A DNA stretch of 64,000 nt from Zafaria ginkgonis. GTDB lineage: Bacteria; Actinomycetota; Actinomycetes; Actinomycetales; Micrococcaceae. The position numbers were made by a program, and so were the translations under genes. The first letter of the stretch is position 1. Every line of letters starts with the position of its first letter. Below are positions 36,495 to 48,756 of the stretch, piece by piece. Under the pieces are notes generated by a model. It made no database searches, was not told the origin of the DNA, and saw only the letters and a list, made by a program, of their open reading frames with translations. The stretch is taken from contig NZ_BAABEO010000018.1 of the NCBI RefSeq assembly GCF_039540195.1, forward strand, positions 3,050 to 67,049, given 5' to 3'.

Positions 36495-39400
36495 TCGCCT
36501 GGCCGGACAGGTGCAGCACGGCGTCGGCGCGCTCGGCGAGGCGTTCGTCGTGGGTCACCAGCACCACGGCCCGGTCCGCGAGGGCGGCCCGCAGGTCCTC
36601 GACCAGGTCAACGGCCTCGTCCTCGCCCAGGTGGGCCGTCGGCTCGTCCAGCAGCACCACCCGGGCGCGGGCAACCAGGGCCCGGGCCACCGCGACGCGC
36701 TGGCGCTGGCCCCCGGAGAGCTTGTGGCCTCCCGGGCCGATCCGCGCGGCCAGGCCCTCCGGGAGCGTCCCGAACCAGGGACCCAGGCCCACGGCCCGGA
36801 GCGCGTCCGCCATCTCCCGCTCCGTGGCGGGGTCCTCCGCGGGCCGGCCCAGGCCCAGGTTGGCCGCCAGGGAGGAGTCGAAGAGGTGCGCCTCCTGGGG
36901 GCACCAGGCGATCTGGGCGGCCAGCGCCGCTCCCCGCGCCCGGTTCCCCGGCGCCCACGGATCGACCGTCCCGTTTCCGTCCGGGTCGGCACCCTCCAGC
37001 AGTTCCAGCGTCCCCGCGCGCGGGCGCAGGACGCCCAGCAGCGCGGCCAGCACGGTGGACTTGCCGGCGCCCGAGGGCCCGGACACGGCCAGCCAGCGCC
37101 CGGGCAGGACCTCCGCGTCGACCGGCCCCACGACGTCGGGCCCGCCACACCAGCCCAGCGTCGCCCCACGCAGCCGCATCCCGCCCAGCGCTTCGCCGTC
37201 CGCCGGGACGTCGTCCCCGGCGGCCAGCGGGGTGTCCTCGTCCGCGGTCCCCAGCAGGTCCCCGACCCGGCGCAGCCGGTCCTGGAGGACCGGCAGTTCG
37301 CGGACGGATTCGGCCACGGATCCGAAGGGCTCGGCCAGCGCAAGCAGCAGCAGGGCCGCAACCGCGGCCATCTCCCCCGCCATCGGTCCGGACGGGACCA
37401 GGGCGACCGCCCCCACGGCGGCGGCGCCGGTGATGAGGGCGGTGGCGGCCTGGCCCGCGCCGGAGCCTCGGGCGGCACGGCGCAGCGGCACGGAAGCGCG
37501 GGCGTCCGCGGCGCGGAAGCGGCGCAGGACTTCCGCCCCGGCGCCGTTGGCGGCCAGGTCGGGGGCGGCGGCGAAGAGGCCGGCGACGCGTTCGGTCAGC
37601 CACGAGCGCTGCGCGGCGGCCGCGACCCCGGCGCGGCGTTCCACGCGCAGCACCAGCAGCGGCAGCGCCAGGAAGCCGAGCGCCCCCGCGGCCAGGGCGG
37701 CCGGAAGCGCGGCCGGTGCCACCCAGTGGATGGCGAGCGCCGTGGCGGCCCACGCGAGCAGTGCGGCCGGGAGCGGCACGACGGCGCGCGGGGCGGCGTC
37801 GCGGACCTCGTCGATGTCGCCGACCAGGTGCCCCAGGGCGGCGCCGCCGCGGGCCAGCCGGCCCCATTGGGAGGGCCGGCACGCCAGGGCGTCCCACACC
37901 CGCGTCCGCAGGTCGGTGGACCAGCGGAACACCGCGTCGTGGACGGCGAGCCGTTCGACGTAGCGCAGCAGGGCGCGGCCGATCCCGAAGAAGCGCACCC
38001 CGACGATCGCGACCATCAGGTGCAGCACCGGCGGCTGGTGGCTGGCGGAGACGATCAGCCAGCCCGACACCCCGGACAGGCCCGCCGCGGCCAGCGCCGC
38101 GGCGGCGGCGAACAGCACCCCCCGAAGCAGCCCGCCGCTGCGCAGGCCGCCGGTGAGCCATGGCAGGGCGGCCAGCACGGAGCGCAGGGACCCGGAGCCC
38201 GGCGATCCGGCGGAACCGTCCGCGGCGGGCACGGCGGTCCCGCCGGCACTGGCGGACCGTTCGCCGTCGGACACGGCAGGCACGGTGCTCTCGGTGGAGT
38301 CGGCGTTGGTGGGGTCCTCCAGCATCCGGGCCAGCGCCGAGTCGTGGCTGGAGGCGAGCACGGCCACCCGGCCGCGCACCGCGGCCAGGGCCTGCCGCAC
38401 CGCCTGCGCGGAGACCGGGTCCAGGTGGGCGGTGGGTTCGTCGGCGAGCAGCAGGTCCACGGCCGGGTCGGTGGCGACCACCACCAGGGCGCGGGCGACG
38501 GCGGCCCGGCGCAGTTCGCCGGGGCTGCAGTCCGCGATCCGCGCCTGCGCCAGGTGGGCGCCGTTCACCCGCTCCAGCGCGGAGGCGATCGCCGCGGCCG
38601 TCTCCCCGGCACCGCCGGCCGTATGGGGTGCGCCGCAGGCCGCCGCGTACAGCGCGAGCTCTTCCCCCACGGTGGCCTCGGAGAAGGCAGGGTGCTGGGG
38701 GATCCAAGCGGTGCGGGAGCCGGGGCGGCGGCGCACCGTGCCGGCCACCGTGGCCCGGGAGGCGGCGTCCATCCGCTCCGGGTCCAGCTGGCCCGCCACG
38801 GCGCGCAGGATGCTCGTCTTGCCGGTGCCGCTGGGGGTGGACAGCACGGCCGCGGCTCCGGCGGGAAGCGCCAGCGAGAACCCGGCGACGGCGGGGGCGG
38901 GCGAGCCCGCGTAGCGCACCTCCAGGTCCTCCACCATCAACGCCAAGGTGCCCGATTCTCCGGTGCCCGCGTCCCCGACTCCATCATGTCCAGCGCCGGA
39001 GGCCTCCAGGATCCGGCGGGTGCGGTGCAGGGCCTCGACGCCGTCCTCGGCGGCGTGGAAGGCGGAGCCGACCTCGCGCAGCGGCATGAAGCACTCCGGG
39101 GCCAGCATCAGCACCAGCAGGCCCGGAGCGAGGGCCATGTCCCCGTGGACCAGGCGCAGGCCGATGAAGACGGCCACCACGGCCACCGAGATGGTGGCGA
39201 TCAGTTCCAGGGCCAGTCCGGAGACGAAGGCCGTGCGGAGCGTGCCCAGCGTGCCGGCGCGGTAGGCCTCGGAGACGTCGCGCAGGGCACGGCGGCGCTG
39301 GCCCGCGCGGCGCAGCCCCACCAGCGCGGGCAGGCCCCGGGCCAGTTCGACGAGGTGGTTGGAGAGCCGGTCCAGCCCGGCGGCGGCCTGGGCCACGCGC

Positions 39401-39951
39401 TCCTCGGTGTGCTTTCCGATCAGGACCATAAACACCGGCACCAGCGGCACGGTGAGCACGATCACCAGCGCGCTGACCCAGTCCGCGAAGAGGATCCGCA
39501 GGCCCACGGCCGCCGGCACGACGGCGGCGGAAACCAGGGCGGGCAGGTAGGTCGCGTAGTGGTTGTCGAGCGCGTCCAGGCCGCGGCTGGCCAGCGCGGC
39601 CACCGCTCCGAGCCCCTCGGGCCCGCCGCCGCCCCTGCCCGGTCCGCCCTTCAGCCGGCCCTCCAGCGCGGCCGCCAGCAGCTCCCCGCGCAGGCGTTCC
39701 TTGGCGCCCAGCGCCGCCCGGCGGGCGAGCGTCTTGGTGCCCCAGGCCGCCACGGAGCGCAGCACCGCGCCGGCCAGGCCAAGGGCCAGCAGCCGGGTGG
39801 TGTCCGCGGCGCCGCCCGCCGCCAGCTGGGCGACCGCGGTGGCGATCGCCTCCGCGATCAGCACCAGGGCGACGGCCTTGAGCGCGGCCAGCGCGGCGAG
39901 TCCGGCAAGGGATGCGCGGCCGGCGCGGTCGGCGGGGAGCTCGGGTTTCAC
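36475..39951 (-). CDS. cydDC: Fused CydDC thiol-reductant ABC exporter
   Basis: 1158 residues: two full ABC half-exporters in one chain. The first half (~1-560) has six helices and an ATPase with an unusual P-loop STPSGTGKTS and a degraded signature CSPGELRRAAVARAL, but a normal LLLADEPTAHLD. The second half (~600-1158) has six helices and a canonical ATPase (SGPSGAGKST, LSGGQRQRVAVARAL, VLLDEPTAHLG). CydDC moves cysteine/glutathione to the outer side and is needed to mature cytochrome bd. GTG start with GGGAGGA. It follows cydB by 60 bases and completes the cydAB-cydDC operon. A Ser/Gly-rich linker (~560-600) joins the halves. Confidence 0.92.
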   Translation of the reverse strand: MKPELPADRAGRASLAGLAALAALKAVALVLIAEAIATAVAQLAAGGAADTTRLLALGLAGAVLRSVAAWGTKTLARRAALGAKERLRGELLAAALEGRLKGGPGRGGGGPEGLGAVAALASRGLDALDNHYATYLPALVSAAVVPAAVGLRILFADWVSALVIVLTVPLVPVFMVLIGKHTEERVAQAAAGLDRLSNHLVELARGLPALVGLRRAGQRRRALRDVSEAYRAGTLGTLRTAFVSGLALELIATISVAVVAVFIGLRLVHGDMALAPGLLVLMLAPECFMPLREVGSAFHAAEDGVEALHRTRRILEASGAGHDGVGDAGTGESGTLALMVEDLEVRYAGSPAPAVAGFSLALPAGAAAVLSTPSGTGKTSILRAVAGQLDPERMDAASRATVAGTVRRRPGSRTAWIPQHPAFSEATVGEELALYAAACGAPHTAGGAGETAAAIASALERVNGAHLAQARIADCSPGELRRAAVARALVVVATDPAVDLLLADEPTAHLDPVSAQAVRQALAAVRGRVAVLASSHDSALARMLEDPTNADSTESTVPAVSDGERSASAGGTAVPAADGSAGSPGSGSLRSVLAALPWLTGGLRSGGLLRGVLFAAAAALAAAGLSGVSGWLIVSASHQPPVLHLMVAIVGVRFFGIGRALLRYVERLAVHDAVFRWSTDLRTRVWDALACRPSQWGRLARGGAALGHLVGDIDEVRDAAPRAVVPLPAALLAWAATALAIHWVAPAALPAALAAGALGFLALPLLVLRVERRAGVAAAAQRSWLTERVAGLFAAAPDLAANGAGAEVLRRFRAADARASVPLRRAARGSGAGQAATALITGAAAVGAVALVPSGPMAGEMAAVAALLLLALAEPFGSVAESVRELPVLQDRLRRVGDLLGTADEDTPLAAGDDVPADGEALGGMRLRGATLGWCGGPDVVGPVDAEVLPGRWLAVSGPSGAGKSTVLAALLGVLRPRAGTLELLEGADPDGNGTVDPWAPGNRARGAALAAQIAWCPQEAHLFDSSLAANLGLGRPAEDPATEREMADALRAVGLGPWFGTLPEGLAARIGPGGHKLSGGQRQRVAVARALVARARVVLLDEPTAHLGEDEAVDLVEDLRAALADRAVVLVTHDERLAERADAVLHLSGQATAAPVS

Positions 39952-40011
39952 GGGTGGTGTCCTCCCTGGGCGGAGCCGGGTGGGTGGGGGCCGGGTTCGT
40001 GGGGGCCGGAA

Positions 40012-41034
<1,023 letters not shown>

Positions 41035-41058
41035 CGTCAGTCCTTTCGATCCGGTCCG

Positions 41059-42642
41059 TCAGTAGGCGAAGGCGAGCACGTCGCCGTCGTCCTTGCCGCC
41101 GGGGGCGCCGTCGTCGTGCGCCGCGAGTTCGGGCATGGCCGCCGGGACGCCGCCGCGGATGTACCGCGTCAGCATGGTCACCTCGACCACCAGCAGGACC
41201 GCGTACACCGTGGTCAGCGCGATCGTGGAGAAGAGCAGCTCGCCCGCGCTTACCCCCGGGGACACGGCCGCGGCCGTGAACATAAAGACCTGGTCGATGC
41301 CGTCGAAGGTCGGGTTGGGGGCCACGACGAAGGGCTGGCGGCCCATCTCGGTGAAGATCCAGCCGGCCGAGTTGGCCGCGAAGGGGGCCAGGATGCCGAG
41401 CACGGCCAGCCGCGAGATCCACTTGTTGTCCGGAACCGTGCCCTTGCGCGTCATCCACAGCGCCACCAGCGCGGCGAACGCGGCCAGGCCGCCGAAGGTG
41501 ATCATCAGGCGGAAGCCCCAGTAGGTGACCTCCATCAGCGGCAGGTAGTTGATCTCCTCGCCGGCCCGCTCCCCGTACATGGGGTCGTCCGGCAAGTGCG
41601 TTCCGTACTTCTCCTGGTACTCGGGCAGCAGCGTGTTCACGCCCTTGACCTCGGTGGTGAAGTTGCCGTTGGCCAGGTAGGACAGCAGGCCGGGGATCTC
41701 GTACACGCCCACGACGTCGTCGCAGGTGGTGGCGCCGTCGGCGTTCAGGCTGCCCAGCGACAGCACGGAGAAGCCGGTGCCGTCGTGGCAGGCGGCCTCC
41801 GCGGCGGCCATCTTCATCGGCTGCTGCTCGAACATCAGCTGCGCCTGGTGGTGGCCGCTCAGCGCCACCCCGGCGAAGGACACCATCGCCACGACCGCGC
41901 CGATGCGCAGGGACTTGATCCAGACCAGGTAATCGGTCCGGTCGCGGCCCTTGCCGTGCCGGGGATCCTCGCCGACGACGACGCGGCCCTGCGCGTCCAC
42001 GGTGTCGATGCCCCGGGCGCGGCGGCGGTACAGGTGGTACCAGGCCAGGCCCAGCAGGAAGCCGCCGGCCACGGAGAACGCTCCGAAGATGGTGTGGGGG
42101 AACGTCACGAGCGCGGTGTTGTTGGTGAACACCGCCCAGGCGTCCGTCATCACGGCCCGGCCGTCAATGAGTTCGACGCCCACCGGGTGCTGCATCCACG
42201 AGTTGGCCACCAGGATGAAGTAGGCCGAGAGGATCGAGGCCAGCGAGGCCATCCAGATGCAGCCCAGGTGGAGGATCCGGGGCAGCCTGCCCCAGCCGAA
42301 GATCCACAGGCCCAGGAAGATGGATTCGACGAAGAAGGCCAGCAGCGCCTCCATGGCCAGCGGCGCGCCGAACACGTCCCCGACGAAGCGGCTGTATTCG
42401 CTCCAGGCCATGCCGAACTGGAACTCCTGGACGATGCCGGTGGCCACGCCCATGATGAAGTTGATCAGGAACAGCTTGCCCCAGAACTTGGTCATGCGGA
42501 GGTATTCCTCGCGGCCGGTGCGGTGCCACACGGTTTGGAGCACGGCGACGGTCAGGCCCAGGCCGATCGTCAGCGGCACCATCAGGAAGTGGTACACGGT
42601 GGTGATGCCGAACTGCCAGCGGGCAATCTCAAGCGGATCCAA
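41059..42642 (-). CDS. cydA: Cytochrome bd oxidase subunit I
   Basis: 527 residues, nine-helix quinol oxidase subunit holding hemes b558, b595 and d. Visible features: RWQFGITTVYHFLMVPLTIG (His ligand helix), GRLPRILHLGCIWMASLASI, the Q-loop region and GRQPFVV (quinol-site end). The Q-loop is of the short type. The start is TTG 42642 with GGGAGGA upstream. Its promoter is overlapped by BlaI-type operators, so oxidase production seems repressed by the divergent blaI product. It leads cydA-cydB-cydDC. Confidence 0.95.
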   Translation of the reverse strand: MDPLEIARWQFGITTVYHFLMVPLTIGLGLTVAVLQTVWHRTGREEYLRMTKFWGKLFLINFIMGVATGIVQEFQFGMAWSEYSRFVGDVFGAPLAMEALLAFFVESIFLGLWIFGWGRLPRILHLGCIWMASLASILSAYFILVANSWMQHPVGVELIDGRAVMTDAWAVFTNNTALVTFPHTIFGAFSVAGGFLLGLAWYHLYRRRARGIDTVDAQGRVVVGEDPRHGKGRDRTDYLVWIKSLRIGAVVAMVSFAGVALSGHHQAQLMFEQQPMKMAAAEAACHDGTGFSVLSLGSLNADGATTCDDVVGVYEIPGLLSYLANGNFTTEVKGVNTLLPEYQEKYGTHLPDDPMYGERAGEEINYLPLMEVTYWGFRLMITFGGLAAFAALVALWMTRKGTVPDNKWISRLAVLGILAPFAANSAGWIFTEMGRQPFVVAPNPTFDGIDQVFMFTAAAVSPGVSAGELLFSTIALTTVYAVLLVVEVTMLTRYIRGGVPAAMPELAAHDDGAPGGKDDGDVLAFAY

Positions 42643-42688
42643 ACGAGTCCTCCCAAAGGGGGCGGGGCCTGCGGGCCCGGACTTTCTT

Positions 42689-42705
42689 TTCTACAGGCCG
42701 TAGAA
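42689..42705. promoter_or_regulatory. BlaI-type operator 1 (TTCTAC-N5-GTAGAA)
   Basis: Perfect 6-base arms. It lies right at the expected cydA transcription start. The TAC...GTA core resembles BlaI/MecI operators. Confidence 0.75.
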
Positions 42706-42713
42706 CACCAAGA

Positions 42714-42742
42714 AGTCTACCTCCTCGGGCCGAGGTCTTCTA
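42714..42742 (-). promoter_or_regulatory. Promoter of the cydABDC operon
   Basis: On the minus strand TAGAAG (42742-42737), 17 bases, TAGACT (42719-42714). The -35 is inside operator 2 and the start site falls beside operator 1. Confidence 0.6.
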
Positions 42743-42754
42743 CCAGCTGTAGAA
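42738..42754. promoter_or_regulatory. BlaI-type operator 2 (TTCTAC-N5-GTAGAA)
   Basis: Perfect 6-base arms, spacer CAGCT. Covers the cydA -35. Its centre is 21 bases from operator 3, two helix turns, allowing dimers to sit on one face. Confidence 0.8.
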
Positions 42755-42758
42755 AAGC

Positions 42759-42775
42759 TTCTACCGCTGGTAGAA
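42759..42775. promoter_or_regulatory. BlaI-type operator 3 (TTCTAC-N5-GTAGAA)
   Basis: Perfect 6-base arms, spacer CGCTG. Covers the blaI -35. Confidence 0.8.
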
Positions 42776-42799
42776 AATTGGACCAAAGCGCGGTACATT
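42771..42799 (+). promoter_or_regulatory. Promoter of blaI-M56
   Basis: TAGAAA (42771-42776), 17 bases, TACATT (42794-42799). It mirrors the cydA promoter: both -35 boxes read TAGAAR and belong to operators. Confidence 0.55.
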
Positions 42800-42879
42800 T
42801 GATATGGAACCCGGCGGGTCGCTCCGCGAACGCCGCCGGTTCCTCCGCACCACTGTTGGAACACCATAAGGAAGTCCCT

Positions 42880-43254
42880 TTGGCCACTCTCGGCGAACTC
42901 GAACGCACTGTCATGGAACTGCTCTGGGACGGTCCCGATGCGCTGACCGCAAACGACCTGCGCGATCGCCTGGCCCAGGCGGAAGGCGAAGCCGGCAAGG
43001 AACTGGCCGTCACCACGGTGCTGACCGTCCTGGCCCGCCTCGAGAAGAAGCACCTGGTCACGCGCGAGCGCAGCAACCGGCCGCACCGCTACCGTCCGGT
43101 CATGAGCCGCGAGGAACACACCGTCGACCTCATGAACGAGGCCCTGGGCACCGTGCTGGACCGCGAGGCCGTGCTGACCCGATTCATCGGCGGCATTTCC
43201 GCCGACGAGGCCCAGGCGCTGCGGCGCATCCTCAACGACCCGCAGTCGGCCTAG
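42880..43254 (+). CDS. blaI: BlaI/MecI/CopY-family repressor
   Basis: 124 residues, winged helix: LGELERTVMELLWDGPDALT, then the recognition region AVTTVLTVLARLEKKHLVTR and a C-terminal dimer helix. Length is normal. The start is TTG 42880 behind AAGGAAG; no in-frame ATG/GTG fits. BlaI proteins bind TAC..GTA palindromes as dimers and are inactivated by cleavage after a membrane M56 protease is triggered. An M56 gene follows by 26 bases, and three such palindromes lie upstream. In Mycobacterium tuberculosis the BlaI regulon also reaches respiratory genes, which fits control of cydABDC here. Confidence 0.9.
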   Translation: MATLGELERTVMELLWDGPDALTANDLRDRLAQAEGEAGKELAVTTVLTVLARLEKKHLVTRERSNRPHRYRPVMSREEHTVDLMNEALGTVLDREAVLTRFIGGISADEAQALRRILNDPQSA

Positions 43255-43280
43255 CCGGCGGACGGGGACCGCCCGCCCTC

Positions 43281-44222
43281 GTGCTCACCGCCTCCTACCT
43301 GCTCGCGGCGCTCGCCGTCGTGCTGGCCTGGCCAGCCCCGGTGGCGCTCTCGCGCGCCCGCTGGACGGCGCGCTCCCCCTTCACCGCCCTGGTCCTGTGG
43401 CAGGCGATCGCCCTGGCCGGCGGCCTGTCGATGATCGGGGCGATGCTCGTCTGGGGGCTGGCGCCGCTGGGCGACAGCCTCCTGGAGGCCCTCGGCGGGC
43501 TGTGGCGGGTCATCTTCGGACTGCCCGGCGCCGCCGGGCTCGGGATCGTCCACGTGTTCGCGCTCAGCGCCGCCGCCCTCCTCGGGGCGCACCTGGTCTT
43601 CACCCTGCTGATCACCGCGGCCAAGGTCACCCGCCAGCGGGTCCGCCACCGGCGCCTGCTGAACCTGCTCAGCGACCCGTCCCCCTCGGACCCGAAAACC
43701 GTGGTGCTCGAGCACGAGATCCCGGTGGCCTACTGCCTGCCCGGCTTCACCGAACCGGTCACGGTGCTCTCCCGCGGGCTGGTCGATGCCCTCGATGCCG
43801 AGGGGCTGCGCGCGGTGCTCGCCCACGAACGCGCCCACCTGGAACAGCACCACGACCTGCTGGTGCTCGCCTTCGAATCCTGGCACCAGGCCCTGCCCTG
43901 GCTGCCCACCTCGCGGCTGGCCCGGCTCGCCGTGCAGGACCTGATCGAGATGCTCGCCGACGACGCGGCCCTGGAGCAGGTCAGCGCCCCCGTGCTGCTG
44001 CGGTCGCTGCTCACCGCCGCCACCGGCACGGCCGAGGCGCTCTCGACCCCGGGCAGCGTGGCCGCGGCCCCCACCGAGGAGCTGTCCTCGCGGCGCCTCA
44101 AGCGCCTGCTCTCCCCCGGCGACGCGCTGCCGGCGCCGGTGCGCGCCGGCGTGCTGTGCGTGGCGCTGCTGCTGCTGTGCATCCCGACGCTGCTGCTGGT
44201 CGCGCCCGGCCTGATCGGCTGA
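43281..44222 (+). CDS. M56-family membrane metalloprotease (BlaR1-like, no sensor domain)
   Basis: 313 residues, membrane helices at ~3-20, ~35-60, ~85-112 and ~290-312, and the zinc motif HERAH (182-186) in VLAHERAHLEQHH, with EMLADDAAL further on as the likely third-ligand region. BlaR1 itself has an outside penicillin-binding sensor domain after the last helix; this protein ends there, so the signal must be different. It probably cleaves or inactivates the BlaI encoded just upstream. GTG start; there is only a weak GGGGA ribosome site. No beta-lactamase gene is near. Confidence 0.87.
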   Translation: MLTASYLLAALAVVLAWPAPVALSRARWTARSPFTALVLWQAIALAGGLSMIGAMLVWGLAPLGDSLLEALGGLWRVIFGLPGAAGLGIVHVFALSAAALLGAHLVFTLLITAAKVTRQRVRHRRLLNLLSDPSPSDPKTVVLEHEIPVAYCLPGFTEPVTVLSRGLVDALDAEGLRAVLAHERAHLEQHHDLLVLAFESWHQALPWLPTSRLARLAVQDLIEMLADDAALEQVSAPVLLRSLLTAATGTAEALSTPGSVAAAPTEELSSRRLKRLLSPGDALPAPVRAGVLCVALLLLCIPTLLLVAPGLIG

Positions 44223-44273
44223 ACTGGCTGCTCGGCTGAGAGGGCCGCTCGGCAACGGGCCGGGCGCGGCGCC

Positions 44274-46376
<2,103 letters not shown>

Positions 46377-46481
46377 GGATGATGCACTCCTTGGGGAAAG
46401 GGGGTGGGGAACCATCTAAGGTTAGTCCCCCGCACCGACAATCCGGGCTTCCGGCCGCCGGGCGGGACGGCCGGGGCGGGT

Positions 46482-46503
46482 TTTCGCTACGCGTAGAGCG
46501 AAA
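46482..46503. repeat. Inverted repeat in the parE-DUF7455 gap
   Basis: TTTCGCT and AGCGAAA arms around an 8-base spacer, lying between two divergent genes. Could be an operator or a 5' hairpin; no further evidence. Confidence 0.35.
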
Positions 46504-46595
46504 GCGGGCCCTTTCGAAGAAGAAATCGGACCGAAAGCTGGTTTTATTGGATGTACCTGCTTTTGAGGTAGCTGGTTCGACAGAGGGAGGTCGTC

Positions 46596-46820
46596 ATGAC
46601 AGCGACAGTGGCAACGCGAGAACTGAATGCCTTGGACCGTTGCGATCGCTGCGGCGCACAGGCGTATGTGCGGGCGGTCTTGGGAGCCTCGGGTGGGGAA
46701 CTGCTCTTCTGCGGTCACCATGCACGCGCCGTGGAGGCGAAGCTCCGCCCCCTGACCATCGAATGGCAGGATGAAACGGGCCGGCTCCACCAGAAGCCGA
46801 CCTACAGCGACGAGGACTAA
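46596..46820 (+). CDS. DUF7455 small zinc-binding protein
   Basis: 74 residues: CDRCG (16-20) and CGHHA (39-43) give a compact zinc site; the tail IEWQDETGRLHQKP is typical of the family found near sigA in actinobacteria. Function unknown. Start ATG follows GGGAGG. A strong terminator lies just downstream. Confidence 0.9.
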   Translation: MTATVATRELNALDRCDRCGAQAYVRAVLGASGGELLFCGHHARAVEAKLRPLTIEWQDETGRLHQKPTYSDED

Positions 46821-46853
46821 GGGCCGGCCCGCGGATGCGGGCCCAGGACCCCG

Positions 46854-46886
46854 AAAGGCCCCGGCGATTTATCGCCGGGGCCTTTT
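46854..46886 (+). terminator. Intrinsic terminator of the DUF7455 gene
   Basis: 15-bp perfect stem AAAGGCCCCGGCGAT / ATCGCCGGGGCCTTT, 2-base nominal loop, ending in TTTT. One of few classical T-tailed terminators here. Confidence 0.85.
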
Positions 46887-46962
46887 GCGTGCGGTGCTTC
46901 ACGTCCTCCGGCAGCCCAGCGGCCAAAACACAGGGCGCCACAAACACCGCGCGCCACAAACG

Positions 46963-46998
46963 CAGGGGCCGGCATCCCGCTCGGGATGCCGGCCCCTG
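46963..46998 (-). terminator. 17-bp hairpin downstream of sigA
   Basis: Perfect 17-base arms (CAGGGGCCGGCATCCCG) with a CT loop. On the minus strand it is followed by CGTTTG, and it lies beyond the tandem repeats from the sigA stop. Confidence 0.65.
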
Positions 46999-47006
46999 GC
47001 CCGTCA

Positions 47007-47185
47007 AGCGCGGGGCAGCAGGGTCCCCTGCGTGGCGACGAAGTCGACACGAAAGGGCCGTCCCCCGCAGAGCGCGGGGCAGCAGGGTCCCTGCGTGGCG
47101 ACGAAGTCGACACGAAAGGGCCGTCCCCCGCAGAGCGCGGGGCAGCAGGGTCCCTGCGTGGCGACGAAGTCGACACGAAAGGGCC
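47007..47185. repeat. 63/64-bp tandem repeat, 2.8 copies
   Basis: Copies at 47007-47070 (64 bp, one extra C), 47071-47133 (63 bp) and 47134-47185 (partial). Copies are otherwise nearly identical. Each contains the small palindrome GCAGGG-T-CCCTGC and a GTCGAC site. It lies between the sigA stop and its terminator hairpin, so it is part of the sigA mRNA 3' end. Confidence 0.85.
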
Positions 47186-47196
47186 TGCCCCGCGCC

Positions 47197-48537
<1,341 letters not shown>

Positions 48538-48756
48538 GAATTACCTTTCTCGCGGTTTGTCCGCGGTGCCACCTACCGGTAACACCACTATGACCCTGTC
48601 AAGTCCGGGTCCCGCCACACGGCGGGCCGAAAGCAGGGTCCACGTAGTGCAACGCCTGCTTCCGTCCTCTTGTTCCCGACGCCCGAAAGCGCGGAAACCG
48701 GGCCGTTCGACCGGCCCCGGGACACGGACCCAACCGGGTCTGCGGCTACCAGTGTC

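Larger units (their letters stand above)
46821..47196. other. Repeat-rich gap between convergent DUF7455 and sigA genes
   Basis: 376 bases without a gene. It holds, in order, a T-tailed hairpin (46854-46886), two copies of GCGCCACAAAC (near 46935 and 46951), a 17-bp hairpin (46963-46998) and a three-copy tandem repeat (47007-47185). Frames are open through the repeat on both strands because its unit is a multiple of three, but codon use gives no sign of a protein. Confidence 0.7.

Noticed and set aside
42880..44222. Beta-lactam resistance locus
   Set aside because: BlaI and an M56 protease are present, but there is no beta-lactamase or mecA-like gene and the protease has no penicillin-sensor domain.
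47007..47185. Regular repeats that might be a CRISPR array
   Set aside because: The copies are directly adjacent 63-bp units with no unique spacers between them, and no cas gene is present.
46821..47196. Small protein encoded by the repeat region (repeating 21-residue units)
   Set aside because: The frame is open only because the unit is 63 bases and GC-rich; there is no ribosome site and no sensible start.
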